This document shows positions 31,990 through 40,907 of a DNA stretch of 64,000 nucleotides, piece after piece. The DNA is from an uncultured Treponema sp. (GTDB lineage: Bacteria > Spirochaetota > Spirochaetia > Treponematales > Treponemataceae): NCBI GenBank assembly GCA_900319625.1, contig ONPD01000001.1:372001-436000 (forward strand). Reading direction: 5' to 3'. A program made the position numbers and the translations under genes. The notes under the pieces are model-generated. The model saw only the letters and a list, made by a program, of their open reading frames with translations, ran no database searches and was not told the origin of the DNA. Each line of letters opens with the position of its first letter. The first letter of the stretch is position 1.

Positions 31990-34116
31990 ATGGAAAACAG
32001 ATTTTTTAACAGGGAACTGAGCTGGCTGGAATTTAATGCCCGAGTCTTGTATCAGGGCCTGAGAAAGGAATTACCTCTTCTGGAAAGACTTCAGTTTCTT
32101 TCTATTGTTACTTCTAATTTTGATGAATTTTTCCAGGTGCGAGTAGCTTCCGTAAAACGTGCCCTTTATGAGAATCCTGACTTAGCCGACGTTTCCGGAC
32201 TTACTCCGGCCCTGCAGCTTACAAGCATTTCTGCCCGTGCCCATCAGATTATCCGTGACCAGCAGAACTGCCTTATGAATGACGTCCTTCCTTCCCTGGC
32301 AAAAACGGCTGGCATTGTTTATGTGAAGCCTGAAAATTATACGGTTCAGCAGAGTGCCTATATCAATAAGGTTTTTAAGTCGGATATTTATCCTCTTTTG
32401 ACACCGCTCAGAACTGATACAGAGCCTTTCCCTCATATCAAAAATCTTTCGGTTTATGCGGCTTACAGTCTCTCTCCAATTTCCGGAATCAAAATGGAAA
32501 AGGGCAGCGAGGCCTTAAAGGGAAGTGATGAGCTTCCACGCATTGCCTTTGTTGAAGTGCCTGACGGAATTCCTTACATCTACTGGCTTCCAAGCGAAAA
32601 TAAAAGCGAGCGTCCTTTTGCAATTCTTGATGATATTATTGCAAATTTCGGAACTTCCCTTTTCCCGGGTCTTGAAGTTAATCAGTCTATGCTCTTTAAG
32701 CTTGCCCGCGATGCTGACTTTGCGGTTGATGAAGATGCGGGAAACAATTTTATTCATGCTATGGAGGATGTTTTGATTCAGAGAAAATCTTCCTTCCCGG
32801 TTCAGCTTAGCTGTAACGGTTCCAGCAGGGAAATCCTGGAGTTTTTAAAGGAAAAGCTGGAGCTTGGAAACGAGGATATTTATCTGATTGACGGAATTTT
32901 AAATCCAGCCGGTCTGATGGAGCTTAGAAGCACAGATGAAGAGGGTAAAATGAGCTTTGAAAAATGGGAGCATTTTTACCCATGTGATTTACCCGAAGAC
33001 GAGCCTTACTGGGACAGTCTTAAGCGCCACGATAAAATCCTTCACGTTCCTTACGAGTGCTATGACCCAGTCGTAAAAATGATAAGCGATGCGGCAGACG
33101 ACGAAAATGTTCTTGCAATTAAAATGACCCTCTACCGAACCGGCGGTGATTCTCCAATCATCAAGGCTCTGGAAGCGGCGGCAGCCCGCGGTAAGCAGGT
33201 TGTGGTTCTTGTGGAGCTTAAAGCCCGCTTTGATGAGGAGCGCAATATTGCCTGGGCCAACGAGCTGGAGCAGGCCGGCGTTACCGTAATTTACGGACTT
33301 GTAAATCTTAAGGTTCACGCAAAAATCCTGATGGTTGTAAGAAGGGAAGCAGACACAATCCGCCGCTACGTGCACCTTGCAACAGGCAATTACAATCCGA
33401 AAACTGCAAAGCTTTATTCAGATATTTCACTTTTTACCGCAAACCAGGAAATTGCAAGCGACGCTACGAATTTCTTTAATCTTGTAACCGGCTATTCAAC
33501 CCTGCAGAAGATGAATCTTCTGGGAATGGCGCCTGTAACTATCAAGAGCCGCCTTCTGAGTATGATTCAGCGGGAAATTGACCGCAGCACACCTGATAAT
33601 CCCGGCCTGATTATGGCAAAGATGAACAGTCTGACCCATGAAGAAGTGATTGAAGCCTTGTACAAGGCGAGTCAGGCCGGCGTAAAGGTTATGCTTAATA
33701 TCCGGGGAATCTGTATGCTGGTTCCGGGTGTAAAGGGCATGAGTGAAAATATCACTGTAACTTCGATTGTAGACCGCTATCTTGAGCACGCCCGCATTTT
33801 CTACTTCCAGAACGGCGGAACTCCGGAGCTTTACTGTTCAAGTGCCGACTGGATGAGCCGCAACCTTGACCGCCGAATTGAGCTTATGTTCCCTATCCTG
33901 GACAAGGAGGCCTTCAAGGAAGTTAAGATGATTCTGGATACCTACTTTGAAGACAACACAAATGCCCAGGTTCTGCAGCCTAACGGCAGCTGGCTTCCTG
34001 TTGAAAAAGGAAAAACTGCCTTCCAGGCTCAGGCCGAGCTTTACAAGATTTACAAAAAGCGCGCCGCAAAGACAGCCCAGAAGGAACAGACTGAGTTTAT
34101 TGTAAGAAGAAAGTAA
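31990..34116 (+). CDS. ppk: Polyphosphate kinase 1
   Basis: 708 residues, full length for PPK1. It polymerises the gamma-phosphate of ATP into polyphosphate. Seen: N-terminal FFNRELSWLEFNARVL, NFDEFFQVRVASVKR, the autophosphorylated His in LVNLKVHAKILMVVRRE, HLATGNYNPKTAKLYSD, and the second active-site His in RYLEHARIFYF. GGAGGCAGAAG is the Shine-Dalgarno. The 3' end is only 7 nt from the convergent ABC operon, without a visible terminator between them. Confidence 0.97.
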   Translation: MENRFFNRELSWLEFNARVLYQGLRKELPLLERLQFLSIVTSNFDEFFQVRVASVKRALYENPDLADVSGLTPALQLTSISARAHQIIRDQQNCLMNDVLPSLAKTAGIVYVKPENYTVQQSAYINKVFKSDIYPLLTPLRTDTEPFPHIKNLSVYAAYSLSPISGIKMEKGSEALKGSDELPRIAFVEVPDGIPYIYWLPSENKSERPFAILDDIIANFGTSLFPGLEVNQSMLFKLARDADFAVDEDAGNNFIHAMEDVLIQRKSSFPVQLSCNGSSREILEFLKEKLELGNEDIYLIDGILNPAGLMELRSTDEEGKMSFEKWEHFYPCDLPEDEPYWDSLKRHDKILHVPYECYDPVVKMISDAADDENVLAIKMTLYRTGGDSPIIKALEAAAARGKQVVVLVELKARFDEERNIAWANELEQAGVTVIYGLVNLKVHAKILMVVRREADTIRRYVHLATGNYNPKTAKLYSDISLFTANQEIASDATNFFNLVTGYSTLQKMNLLGMAPVTIKSRLLSMIQREIDRSTPDNPGLIMAKMNSLTHEEVIEALYKASQAGVKVMLNIRGICMLVPGVKGMSENITVTSIVDRYLEHARIFYFQNGGTPELYCSSADWMSRNLDRRIELMFPILDKEAFKEVKMILDTYFEDNTNAQVLQPNGSWLPVEKGKTAFQAQAELYKIYKKRAAKTAQKEQTEFIVRRK

Positions 34117-34123
34117 GTTTGAT

Positions 34124-34927
34124 CTACTGCAAAACCATCTGGTCGTTTGTCATGCCGGATTTTTTGATTTCGCGGAATTTCTGGGCCAGGTCGTCCAGGG
34201 TAAGTTTCTGCTTTTCGTCGCCGCTTACGTCGTAGATGATTTCGCCGCCGTCCATCATTAAAAGGCGGTTGCCGTAGTCCAGGGCCTGCTGCATATTGTG
34301 GGTTACCATCATTACAGTCAAATTGTATTCTTCTGCAAACTTGCGGGTAAGCTTCATTATTAAGGCGGCGTTTGCAGGGTCCAGGGCTGCTGTGTGCTCA
34401 TCAAGAAGGAGCAGGGCTGGCTTTGACATTACGGCCATCAAAAGGGTGAGGGCCTGGCGCTGACCGCCGGAAAACTGTTCTACGTTGTCGTTGAGGCGGT
34501 TTTCAAGTCCCATATTAAGAACCTTAAGCTGCTCTTTGAACTCTTCGCGGAGTTTTTTGTTCAGACTGATTTTTAAGCCTTTCCAGCCTTTTTTGCGGCA
34601 GATAACCATATTGTCTTCAAGACTCATTTTTCCGGCTGTTCCCAAAAGCGGGTTCTGGAAAATACGTCCGATATAGCTTGCGCGTTTGTATTCTGCATCG
34701 TTTGTGATGTCGCGCTCTGTGCCCTTGTCGTCTAAGTAAATCTTTCCTGTGGTCGGGCTCAGTGTTCCAGAAATCAGATTGTAAAGAGTGGTTTTTCCGG
34801 CTCCGTTTGAACCGATTACTGTGATAAAGTCGCTCTTGTTAATTGTAAGGTTGATATTTTTGAGGGCAATATTTTCGTCCGGGGTTCCTGCGTGGAAAGT
34901 AATTCCGATATTTTCAAGTCTTAGCAT
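34124..34927 (-). CDS. ABC transporter ATP-binding protein (TrpZ-type)
   Basis: 267 residues. Walker A GSNGAGKTTLYNL near residue 37, signature FSGGQRQALTLLMAV, Walker B ALLLLDEHTAALDP, His switch VTHNM. The sequence LLGTAGKMSLEDNMVICRKKG is typical for ATPases that pair with BMP/TrpX-like binding proteins. It overlaps the permease gene by 7 nt and completes a three-gene import system for a small aromatic or nucleoside-like substrate; tryptophan is a guess from family resemblance. Confidence 0.9.
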   Translation of the reverse strand: MLRLENIGITFHAGTPDENIALKNINLTINKSDFITVIGSNGAGKTTLYNLISGTLSPTTGKIYLDDKGTERDITNDAEYKRASYIGRIFQNPLLGTAGKMSLEDNMVICRKKGWKGLKISLNKKLREEFKEQLKVLNMGLENRLNDNVEQFSGGQRQALTLLMAVMSKPALLLLDEHTAALDPANAALIMKLTRKFAEEYNLTVMMVTHNMQQALDYGNRLLMMDGGEIIYDVSGDEKQKLTLDDLAQKFREIKKSGMTNDQMVLQ

Positions 34928-35826
34928 TTTCTTCCTCCCGCAGTAGATTTTCTTTTCATTTTTGCGATAATCAGGCAGATTACAATCAGAATACCTGTAA
35001 TCAGCTTGAGGTCATTCGGAGTAAGGTGGATAAAGTGACCGTAGCGGCGGGCCAGCATCATAAGGGCGCGGTAAATAATCGAACCGATAAGGACTCGGAG
35101 GGTCTGTACGCCGATTTTATTTGATTTTAGAATGAATTCTCCCAGCATCAATGAAGCAAGACCACTTACCACAACGCCGGTTCCGCTTCCAACGTCTGCA
35201 AAGCCTGAGAACATAGCGCAGAAGGCTCCGGAAAGGGCAGCAAGTCCGTCTCCAACAGCAATTCCAATTCCGCGCACAATCTGAGGATTGACACCCTGAG
35301 AAATTATCATCTGCTCGTTTGAACCAAGAGCTCCCATTGTAAGTCCAAGATCTGTGTGGAAAAAGATGTCCAGAACTTCCTTAAAAATCACGATAAAAAT
35401 TACCAGGAAGATAAGGATTCCGGTGTCGCCCGGAAGAGAAGGGAATTTATCTGCAAAAAAGTCCTGAATGCGGCTGAAAAGTGTTTCGATTCGCAAAAAA
35501 GAAACGTTTGCGCGGTTATTCATGATGCGGAGGTTAACAGAATAGAGCATTGTCATCATAAGGATTCCGGCAAGCAGATCAGGAATGCGGAGTTTTGTGT
35601 AAAGGATTGTTGTACAGAGACCGGCAAGACAGCCGCCCAGGAAAGCAAAAATAAGTGCAATAAAGGGCGGAATTCCGTGTAAAAGGCAGGCTGCTAAGAT
35701 ACAGCCTCCCATTGGAAATGCGCCGTCGACTGTCATGTCGCAGAAATTTAAGGTTCTGTAGGAAATGAATAGGCCCAGAACCATAATGCCGTAGATAAGG
35801 CCTTCTATTAAAATTGTTTCAAACAT
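34921..35826 (-). CDS. ABC transporter permease (TrpY-type)
   Basis: 301 residues with about eight membrane segments. LFISYRTLNFCDMTVDGAFPMGG near the N-terminus and GDGLAALSGAFCAMFSGFADVGSGTGVVV are typical of the LivH-like permeases associated with ABC_sub_bind proteins. Only one permease gene is present, so it should act as a homodimer. It overlaps the ATPase gene and starts 14 nt after the binding-protein stop. Confidence 0.9.
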   Translation of the reverse strand: MFETILIEGLIYGIMVLGLFISYRTLNFCDMTVDGAFPMGGCILAACLLHGIPPFIALIFAFLGGCLAGLCTTILYTKLRIPDLLAGILMMTMLYSVNLRIMNNRANVSFLRIETLFSRIQDFFADKFPSLPGDTGILIFLVIFIVIFKEVLDIFFHTDLGLTMGALGSNEQMIISQGVNPQIVRGIGIAVGDGLAALSGAFCAMFSGFADVGSGTGVVVSGLASLMLGEFILKSNKIGVQTLRVLIGSIIYRALMMLARRYGHFIHLTPNDLKLITGILIVICLIIAKMKRKSTAGGRKC

Positions 35827-35840
35827 GGAAAACTCACTGA

Positions 35841-36830
35841 TTATTTTTCAATCAGTTTACCATTTTCAATAACAAAAGTCGCCTGCTTTAAATATTCTTC
35901 AGGAATTGTGATGCCGCAAGCTTTTGCTGTGTCCAGGTCGAAGAGAAGGTCTGAGTCGCTTGGCTGGGTCATGAAGCGTACTGGGATTTCTGAAGGTTTT
36001 TTACCGTTCAAAATCTGTACTACGATTTCGCCTGTTGCGTAACCTGCCTTGTAGTAGTTGAAGCCGCTTGCCATAAAGCAGCCGCCGTTTTTAGCACCTG
36101 TTACGTCGCCGGAGAAGATCGGCTTTTTAGCTTTGTTGAAAACGCTTACAAGGCTTGGGAGGGCGCTGAATACAGTGTTGTCTGTTGTAAGGTAGATTCC
36201 GTCTACACGGCCTACGATTGCTTCTGCGGCCTGGCGAACTTCTGCTGAAGTTGAAATTGACTGAGTTACCAGTTCAAGACCAGCTTCCTTACAGCCTTTT
36301 TTTACAAGTTCAAGACCAGAGATTGAGTTATCTTCGTTTGAAGTGTAAATGTAACCGAGAGTTTTGATTCCTGTGATTTTTTTGAAAAGCTTGATGTGCT
36401 CAACAGAAGGAAGTTCATCACTCATACCTGTAACGTTACGGTCTCCGTGTTCAAGAGTTTTTACAAGGCCCGCTCCAAGAGGGTCTGTAACTGTACCGAA
36501 TACGATAGGTGTATCTTTCATTGTGTTTGCAAGGGCGATTGCGATTGGTGTTGCGATTCCTACTGCAACGTCTACGCGTTCATCGCGGTACTGAGCTGCA
36601 ATCTGATTTGCTGTGTTGATGTCACCATTTGCATTTTGCAAGTCATATTTTGCATCGATTCCGGCAGCCTTAACTGCATCCATAACACCGCGTTCAACAT
36701 CATCCAGAGCCGGGTGCTGAACGATTTTTGCGATTCCGATTTTTACCTGTTTAGCTTTTTTTGCTTTTGCAGCCGAAAGTGAAGAAAGGCAGAGCGAAAG
36801 TGCCATAGCTGTAAGTATAATTTTTTTCAT
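35841..36830 (-). CDS. ABC transporter substrate-binding protein (TrpX-type)
   Basis: 329 residues. Signal peptide about 1-20 (IILTAMALSLCLSSLSA) with no lipobox Cys immediately after it, so a soluble periplasmic protein. The domain order matches the ABC_sub_bind (PF04392) family: VKIGIAKIVQHPALDDVERGV, TPIVFGTVTDPLGAGLV, VDGIYLTTDNTVFSALPSLV. The family binds tryptophan or related compounds. It has its own strong promoter, operator-like palindrome and a leader hairpin upstream of GGAGG. Confidence 0.92.
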   Translation of the reverse strand: MKKIILTAMALSLCLSSLSAAKAKKAKQVKIGIAKIVQHPALDDVERGVMDAVKAAGIDAKYDLQNANGDINTANQIAAQYRDERVDVAVGIATPIAIALANTMKDTPIVFGTVTDPLGAGLVKTLEHGDRNVTGMSDELPSVEHIKLFKKITGIKTLGYIYTSNEDNSISGLELVKKGCKEAGLELVTQSISTSAEVRQAAEAIVGRVDGIYLTTDNTVFSALPSLVSVFNKAKKPIFSGDVTGAKNGGCFMASGFNYYKAGYATGEIVVQILNGKKPSEIPVRFMTQPSDSDLLFDLDTAKACGITIPEEYLKQATFVIENGKLIEK

Positions 36831-36842
36831 ATTTTCCTCCGT

Positions 36843-36861
36843 GCGCAGAAAGCTTCTGCGC
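36843..36861 (-). promoter_or_regulatory. 5' leader hairpin next to the Shine-Dalgarno of the TrpX-type gene
   Basis: GCGCAGAA (36843-36850) and TTCTGCGC (36854-36861) form a perfect 8-bp hairpin in the mRNA leader, ending 2-3 nt before the GGAGG of the binding-protein gene. It could stabilise the 5' end or modulate ribosome access. Confidence 0.6.
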
Positions 36862-36868
36862 TTTTAAT

Positions 36869-36886
36869 GTTTCTATTTATAGAAAC
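36869..36886. promoter_or_regulatory. Operator-like palindrome at the TrpXYZ-type promoter
   Basis: GTTTCTAT-TT-ATAGAAAC, 8-bp perfect arms, lies directly downstream of the -10 box and so covers the transcription start. That position suits a repressor. A related GTTTCTATAGAAA sequence appears at 55436. No repressor gene is adjacent. Confidence 0.55.
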
Positions 36887-36915
36887 AGAATAGGGTAAAA
36901 ATAACTTTTTGTCAA
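36887..36915 (-). promoter_or_regulatory. Sigma70-type promoter of the TrpXYZ-type operon
   Basis: On the minus strand TTGACA (36915-36910), 17-bp spacer, TATTCT (36892-36887). The -35 box is a perfect consensus match. Confidence 0.75.
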
Positions 36916-36938
36916 TGGAAACTTGATGATTTTTTCTG

Positions 36939-36944
36939 TATAAT
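36939..36944 (+). promoter_or_regulatory. TATAAT promoter of the XPB-type helicase gene
   Basis: TATAAT at 36939-36944 with eight bases to the ATG at 36953 and no Shine-Dalgarno sequence; leaderless mRNA is likely. Divergent from the TrpXYZ-type promoter, 24 nt away. Confidence 0.6.
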
Positions 36945-36952
36945 TATCTTTT

Positions 36953-38677
36953 ATGAATTACGAAAATCCGCTGATTGTACAAAGTGACCGAACTCTTCTT
37001 CTGGACGTGCACGCTCCTCTTGCTGAGGAATGCCGCAACGCCCTTATTCCTTTTGCTGAGCTTGAAAAATCACCGGAACATCTTCATACATACAGACTTT
37101 CTCCTCTTTCACTCTGGAATGCAGCCAGTGCAGGATTTTCGGCTGATGACGCTGTTGCGGTTCTGGAAAAATATGCGCGTTATGATGTGCCCCAGTCGAT
37201 TCCCCAGTGGATTCGTGAAATTGCAGACCGCTTTGGAATGCTGCGCCTGCTTCCGGGACCGGAAAAAGAAACAGAAACCCGAGACAAAGACGGAAATCTG
37301 ATTATAGAAAAATATCTTTATCTTACAGCAAAATCTGCTCCTGTTTTTAAGGAAATCGGGGTAAATCCTACGGTTAAAAAATACTTGTGTGCGTCAGACG
37401 AAAAACAGTACAGCTATCTTCTTCATCTTACAGACCGGGGAACAATAAAACAGCTTTTGCTGCAGGCGGGCTGGCCTGTTAAGGACGAGGTCGTGCTGGC
37501 GGAAGGTGAGCCTCTTGATGTAAGCCTTCGCGAAACTACGGCAGGCGGAAAGCCTCTTATAATCCGTGAGTATCAGAAGGCTTCGGCTCGTGCCCTTGTT
37601 GGTGATAAGGGGCCTGGAACCGGTTTTGGTACGATTGTGCTTCCCTGCGGTGCCGGAAAAACAATTGTCGGCATGACGATTATGGACATGCTCAAAACAA
37701 GCACCCTTATCATAACGACAAATATTTCTGCCGTTCACCAGTGGATTGATGAACTGCTTGATAAAACAAATCTTACTGCTGACCAGATTGCTGAATATAC
37801 CGGCGAATCTAAGACAATCAAGCAGGTTACGGTTGCAACTTATCAGGTTTTGACCTGGCGACCGGATAAAGAAGGTCCTTATCCTCATTTTTCGATTTTC
37901 CACGAGCGTCCATGGGGACTTATTATTTATGATGAAGTTCATATGCTGCCGGCTCCTGTATTCCGTGTTGTTGCAGAACTTCAGGCAGTGCGCCGCGTTG
38001 GACTTACAGCTACCCTTGTTCGCGAAGATCACTGCGAGGGCTATGTATTCAGCCTTGTTGGCCCTAAGCGTTATGATGTACCCTGGAAGGAGCTTGAACG
38101 TGACCACTGGATTGCGACTGCAGAATGTATTGAAGTGCGAATAGACCTTCCTGTAAGTCAGGAAATTGAATACGCGGTTGCCAACGTCCGCGAAAAACAC
38201 AAGATGGCCAGCCAGAACAAGGAAAAGCTGCCGGTTGTAAGGGAAATTATTGATTCTCACCCGGAGGATAAAATCCTTGTAATCGGCCAGTATCTTGACC
38301 AGCTGGATGAAATTGCAAAAATGCTGGGTGCGCCAATCATTACGGGAAAAGTTCCAAATGCAGAGCGCGATAAGATTTATGCCGATTTCCGCAGCGGAAA
38401 AATCCGGGTTCTGGTTGTTTCTAAGGTTGCAAACTTTGCAATCGACCTTCCGGACGCCAGCCTTGCCATCCAGGTGAGCGGAACTTTCGGCAGCCGCCAG
38501 GAAGAGGCTCAGCGCCTTGGACGAATCCTGCGACCAAAAGAGCGTACTTCGCGTTTTTACACACTTATCACTCGCAATACCGTCGAAGAAGAATTCGGTT
38601 CAAACCGCCAGAAATTCCTTGCTGAACAGGGCTATCAGTATAAAATTGTCCGCTACCAGCCGGGCATAGAGCTTTAA
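36953..38677 (+). CDS. XPB/Ssl2-type DNA repair helicase
   Basis: 574 residues. Superfamily 2 helicase related to eukaryotic and archaeal XPB. Walker A LPCGAGKTIVGMTIM, motif II DEVH in IIYDEVHMLPAPVFRV, motif III GLTATLVREDH (contains the RED motif of XPB), and motif VI QEEAQRLGRILRPKERTSRFYTLI. The N-terminal ~180 residues are the damage-recognition-like domain. Such proteins are found in many spirochaetes and actinobacteria. Here it is followed by a large protein whose family usually accompanies it, with a structured repeat between. Confidence 0.92.
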   Translation: MNYENPLIVQSDRTLLLDVHAPLAEECRNALIPFAELEKSPEHLHTYRLSPLSLWNAASAGFSADDAVAVLEKYARYDVPQSIPQWIREIADRFGMLRLLPGPEKETETRDKDGNLIIEKYLYLTAKSAPVFKEIGVNPTVKKYLCASDEKQYSYLLHLTDRGTIKQLLLQAGWPVKDEVVLAEGEPLDVSLRETTAGGKPLIIREYQKASARALVGDKGPGTGFGTIVLPCGAGKTIVGMTIMDMLKTSTLIITTNISAVHQWIDELLDKTNLTADQIAEYTGESKTIKQVTVATYQVLTWRPDKEGPYPHFSIFHERPWGLIIYDEVHMLPAPVFRVVAELQAVRRVGLTATLVREDHCEGYVFSLVGPKRYDVPWKELERDHWIATAECIEVRIDLPVSQEIEYAVANVREKHKMASQNKEKLPVVREIIDSHPEDKILVIGQYLDQLDEIAKMLGAPIITGKVPNAERDKIYADFRSGKIRVLVVSKVANFAIDLPDASLAIQVSGTFGSRQEEAQRLGRILRPKERTSRFYTLITRNTVEEEFGSNRQKFLAEQGYQYKIVRYQPGIEL

Positions 38678-38683
38678 GTAGGT

Positions 38684-38759
38684 AAAGCTAAAAAATTGCT
38701 GCATCGCAATTTTTTTTTAACGCTTTGCTATAGAACACCGCCCGCTCTGACCGGCGGGC
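38684..38759 (+). repeat. Small structured repeat, TAAA/TTTTTAAC family, copy B
   Basis: Arm AAAGC 38684-38688 with GCTTT 38722-38726; inner hairpin AAATTGC/GCAATTT (38693-38699/38706-38712); then TATAGAACA and hairpin GCCCGC/GCGGGC (38740-38745/38754-38759). Outer parts match copy A at 10068 almost base for base, while the last hairpin is different but still paired. It starts 7 nt after the helicase stop. Confidence 0.75.
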
Positions 38760-38779
38760 TTACACAAGGAGGCGCAGAC

Positions 38780-40840
38780 ATGGAAAACACAATTGATACC
38801 TGGGCAGAAGCAATAGCTTCTCTTCCCGATAAAGAATTTTTCAATATAATGCGCCTCTATCTTGGAAAAATAAAAACTCCCTATAACAAGCAGCGCCTTT
38901 CAAGTCAGCTGGCAAGCTTTCTCAAGGCTCCGGGGCATATCGAAACAATCATTTCTTTTCTTGATGATTTTGATATAGAGATTTTGTGTGCAGTTCGTTT
39001 TATTCAGAATATTACCCAGGATAATCTTGTCCTCTTTTTTTCTGATTCCTATAAGCTTCCTCTGATTTATACAAAAATTGCAAACCTTCAGGAGCGCCTT
39101 TTAATTTACACTGTAAAAAATCAGGATGAAAAAACAATCTTCTTTGTAAATCCTATCCTCCTCCCGCGCCTGGTCCCCCTCCTTTCAATGGAAAGACTGC
39201 TCCCCGCGCCGGTAATCGCAGAGAAAAACTTCGACGACCTTTTTATCATTTCACCAAACTTTTTAGTTTCCTTTATTTCTGCCGTCCGAAACTATAATTT
39301 TTCCCTTAAATCTGATGGTCTGCTCAAAAAGAATTCTCTTTCTGCAATCGAAACAGTTTTTCCGGGGCAGGGGGAATGCATTCAGCTTTTGACCAATGCC
39401 TTTATAAATCTTTCTCTGATGAAGGAAGGAAAAAAATCCCTGGAAATTGATGAAGAGAGACTAAAGCTTTTTGCAGGGCTTGCAGAGGCGCAGCAATACG
39501 CGCTCTTGTGCGCCGCTTCCTGTTCGCGCTTCAGCCGGGACGGATTAAAAAAGGAAGCTCAGCTGCTTTTAGACTGTCTTGCATCTGTTCCCGCTTCAGG
39601 ATTTTCAAGAAAATCTCTTCTGCGTCTTGCCTTTATGATTGGCTCCAAAACTGAAGACGGCTCTGCTGTGGCAAAAAACAGCCGTTTTTCTCAGATTCTG
39701 GCGGCGGCAAAAGCAAAAGAAAATTACGATGCTTTCCAGAACGTAAATATCCTGGATCGTATGATAGATTCAGCCGCTCACTTTGGACTTATTCAGAAAA
39801 TCGGTCTTGGTGAAAATGGTGACGAAGTTTATGCGGCCGGAAAAATTGAAGGCTCTCAGGCACCGCAAGGAATGAAGCCTTTGAGCATTGAATCAACCTT
39901 TGCCGTTTCCCTAATGCCCGGCCTCAGTCTTTCCCAGAGCCTGATTCTTTCAAAATTCCTTAAAATCCGCCAGTACGGAGTTGTCTGTCAGTTTGAGCTT
40001 ACCCGCGAATCTGCGGCAAATGCCTTTGATGCCGGAATGTCAGCCTCTTCAATTTTTGAACAGCTTGAAGGCTTCTGTCTTTACGAAATCCCTCAGAATC
40101 TTAAAATCAATGTTCAGGAATGGTACAATTCATTTTCTTCTATAAATATCTACAAGGGCTTTGTGCTCAAGGTGATTGCGGAAAATATTCCTTTTGTAGA
40201 AAAGAATCCGAAAATCCAGAAATATATTCAGGAAAAGCTGGCTGACGGAATCTATCTTCTGAATATTCCCCTGGATTCTGATATTACAGAATTCCTTTCT
40301 GAATGCGGCCTGACCTCCGTTGGAAGCGTAAAAATGCCTGCTGTAAAGCACGAGATTCTTGCTTTTCCATTGCTGAGAAGCGGAAGGGCTTTTGATTACA
40401 GAAAAGCTGATGAGAAGGCGGCACAGGGGGCCTTTGAGGGGGCTGACCATATTATAGAATCTTTTATGGAAAAGCTTTCCGGACTGGAGCTTGATAAAAA
40501 TCAGAAGGAAGGGCTCAGAAACAGAATCCTCAACAGGCTTATAATTACGGAAAGTCAGCTTTCTGCAGAAGCGGTTCGAACGGAAATTCTTGAAGCGGAA
40601 GGAATGGATTTTTACGGAAAGCTTCATCTGATTGATGCGGCTCAAAAGCAGGGCGACCTTCTTGAAATTCAGCTTCCAAACTCCGATGGCAGCAAGGGCT
40701 ACCAGACAATTGTTGGAAAGCCGGATACAATTATGCGTTCTCCTACCGACGCAATACTGAGCCTGATTTCAGAGCCTGACAAAGAGCTTCTTCAGCTTTA
40801 CGTAAGCCGTATGACTCACGTTCGCCGCCTTCATTTTTAA
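38780..40840 (+). CDS. XPB-associated large protein (Helicase_C_3-like)
   Basis: 686 residues, soluble and mainly helical. Its position next to the XPB helicase and the distal segment (KYIQEKLADGIYLLNIP, TEFLSECGLTSVG) suggest the Helicase_C_3/XPB partner family, but I recognise no catalytic motif. In other bacteria this neighbour is proposed to work with XPB in DNA repair. The ATG at 38780 is chosen because AAGGAGG lies 8 nt upstream; the longer open frame starts inside the repeat. Codon use is normal for the window. Confidence 0.72.
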   Translation: MENTIDTWAEAIASLPDKEFFNIMRLYLGKIKTPYNKQRLSSQLASFLKAPGHIETIISFLDDFDIEILCAVRFIQNITQDNLVLFFSDSYKLPLIYTKIANLQERLLIYTVKNQDEKTIFFVNPILLPRLVPLLSMERLLPAPVIAEKNFDDLFIISPNFLVSFISAVRNYNFSLKSDGLLKKNSLSAIETVFPGQGECIQLLTNAFINLSLMKEGKKSLEIDEERLKLFAGLAEAQQYALLCAASCSRFSRDGLKKEAQLLLDCLASVPASGFSRKSLLRLAFMIGSKTEDGSAVAKNSRFSQILAAAKAKENYDAFQNVNILDRMIDSAAHFGLIQKIGLGENGDEVYAAGKIEGSQAPQGMKPLSIESTFAVSLMPGLSLSQSLILSKFLKIRQYGVVCQFELTRESAANAFDAGMSASSIFEQLEGFCLYEIPQNLKINVQEWYNSFSSINIYKGFVLKVIAENIPFVEKNPKIQKYIQEKLADGIYLLNIPLDSDITEFLSECGLTSVGSVKMPAVKHEILAFPLLRSGRAFDYRKADEKAAQGAFEGADHIIESFMEKLSGLELDKNQKEGLRNRILNRLIITESQLSAEAVRTEILEAEGMDFYGKLHLIDAAQKQGDLLEIQLPNSDGSKGYQTIVGKPDTIMRSPTDAILSLISEPDKELLQLYVSRMTHVRRLHF

Positions 40841-40907
40841 ATTTTGCTATATTTGATTTTTGCCCTTATAATTTTTTAAGTAATATGTTTTATTTTCAGA
40901 GGTTTTT

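Noticed and set aside
37394-38260. 288-codon minus-strand frame inside the XPB helicase gene
   Set aside because: Shadow frame with improbable composition (many His, Cys, Asn, Phe) and no start signals.
38696-38779. N-terminal extension of the XPB partner protein
   Set aside because: Runs through repeat B; a strong AAGGAGG and ATG at 38780 mark the real start.
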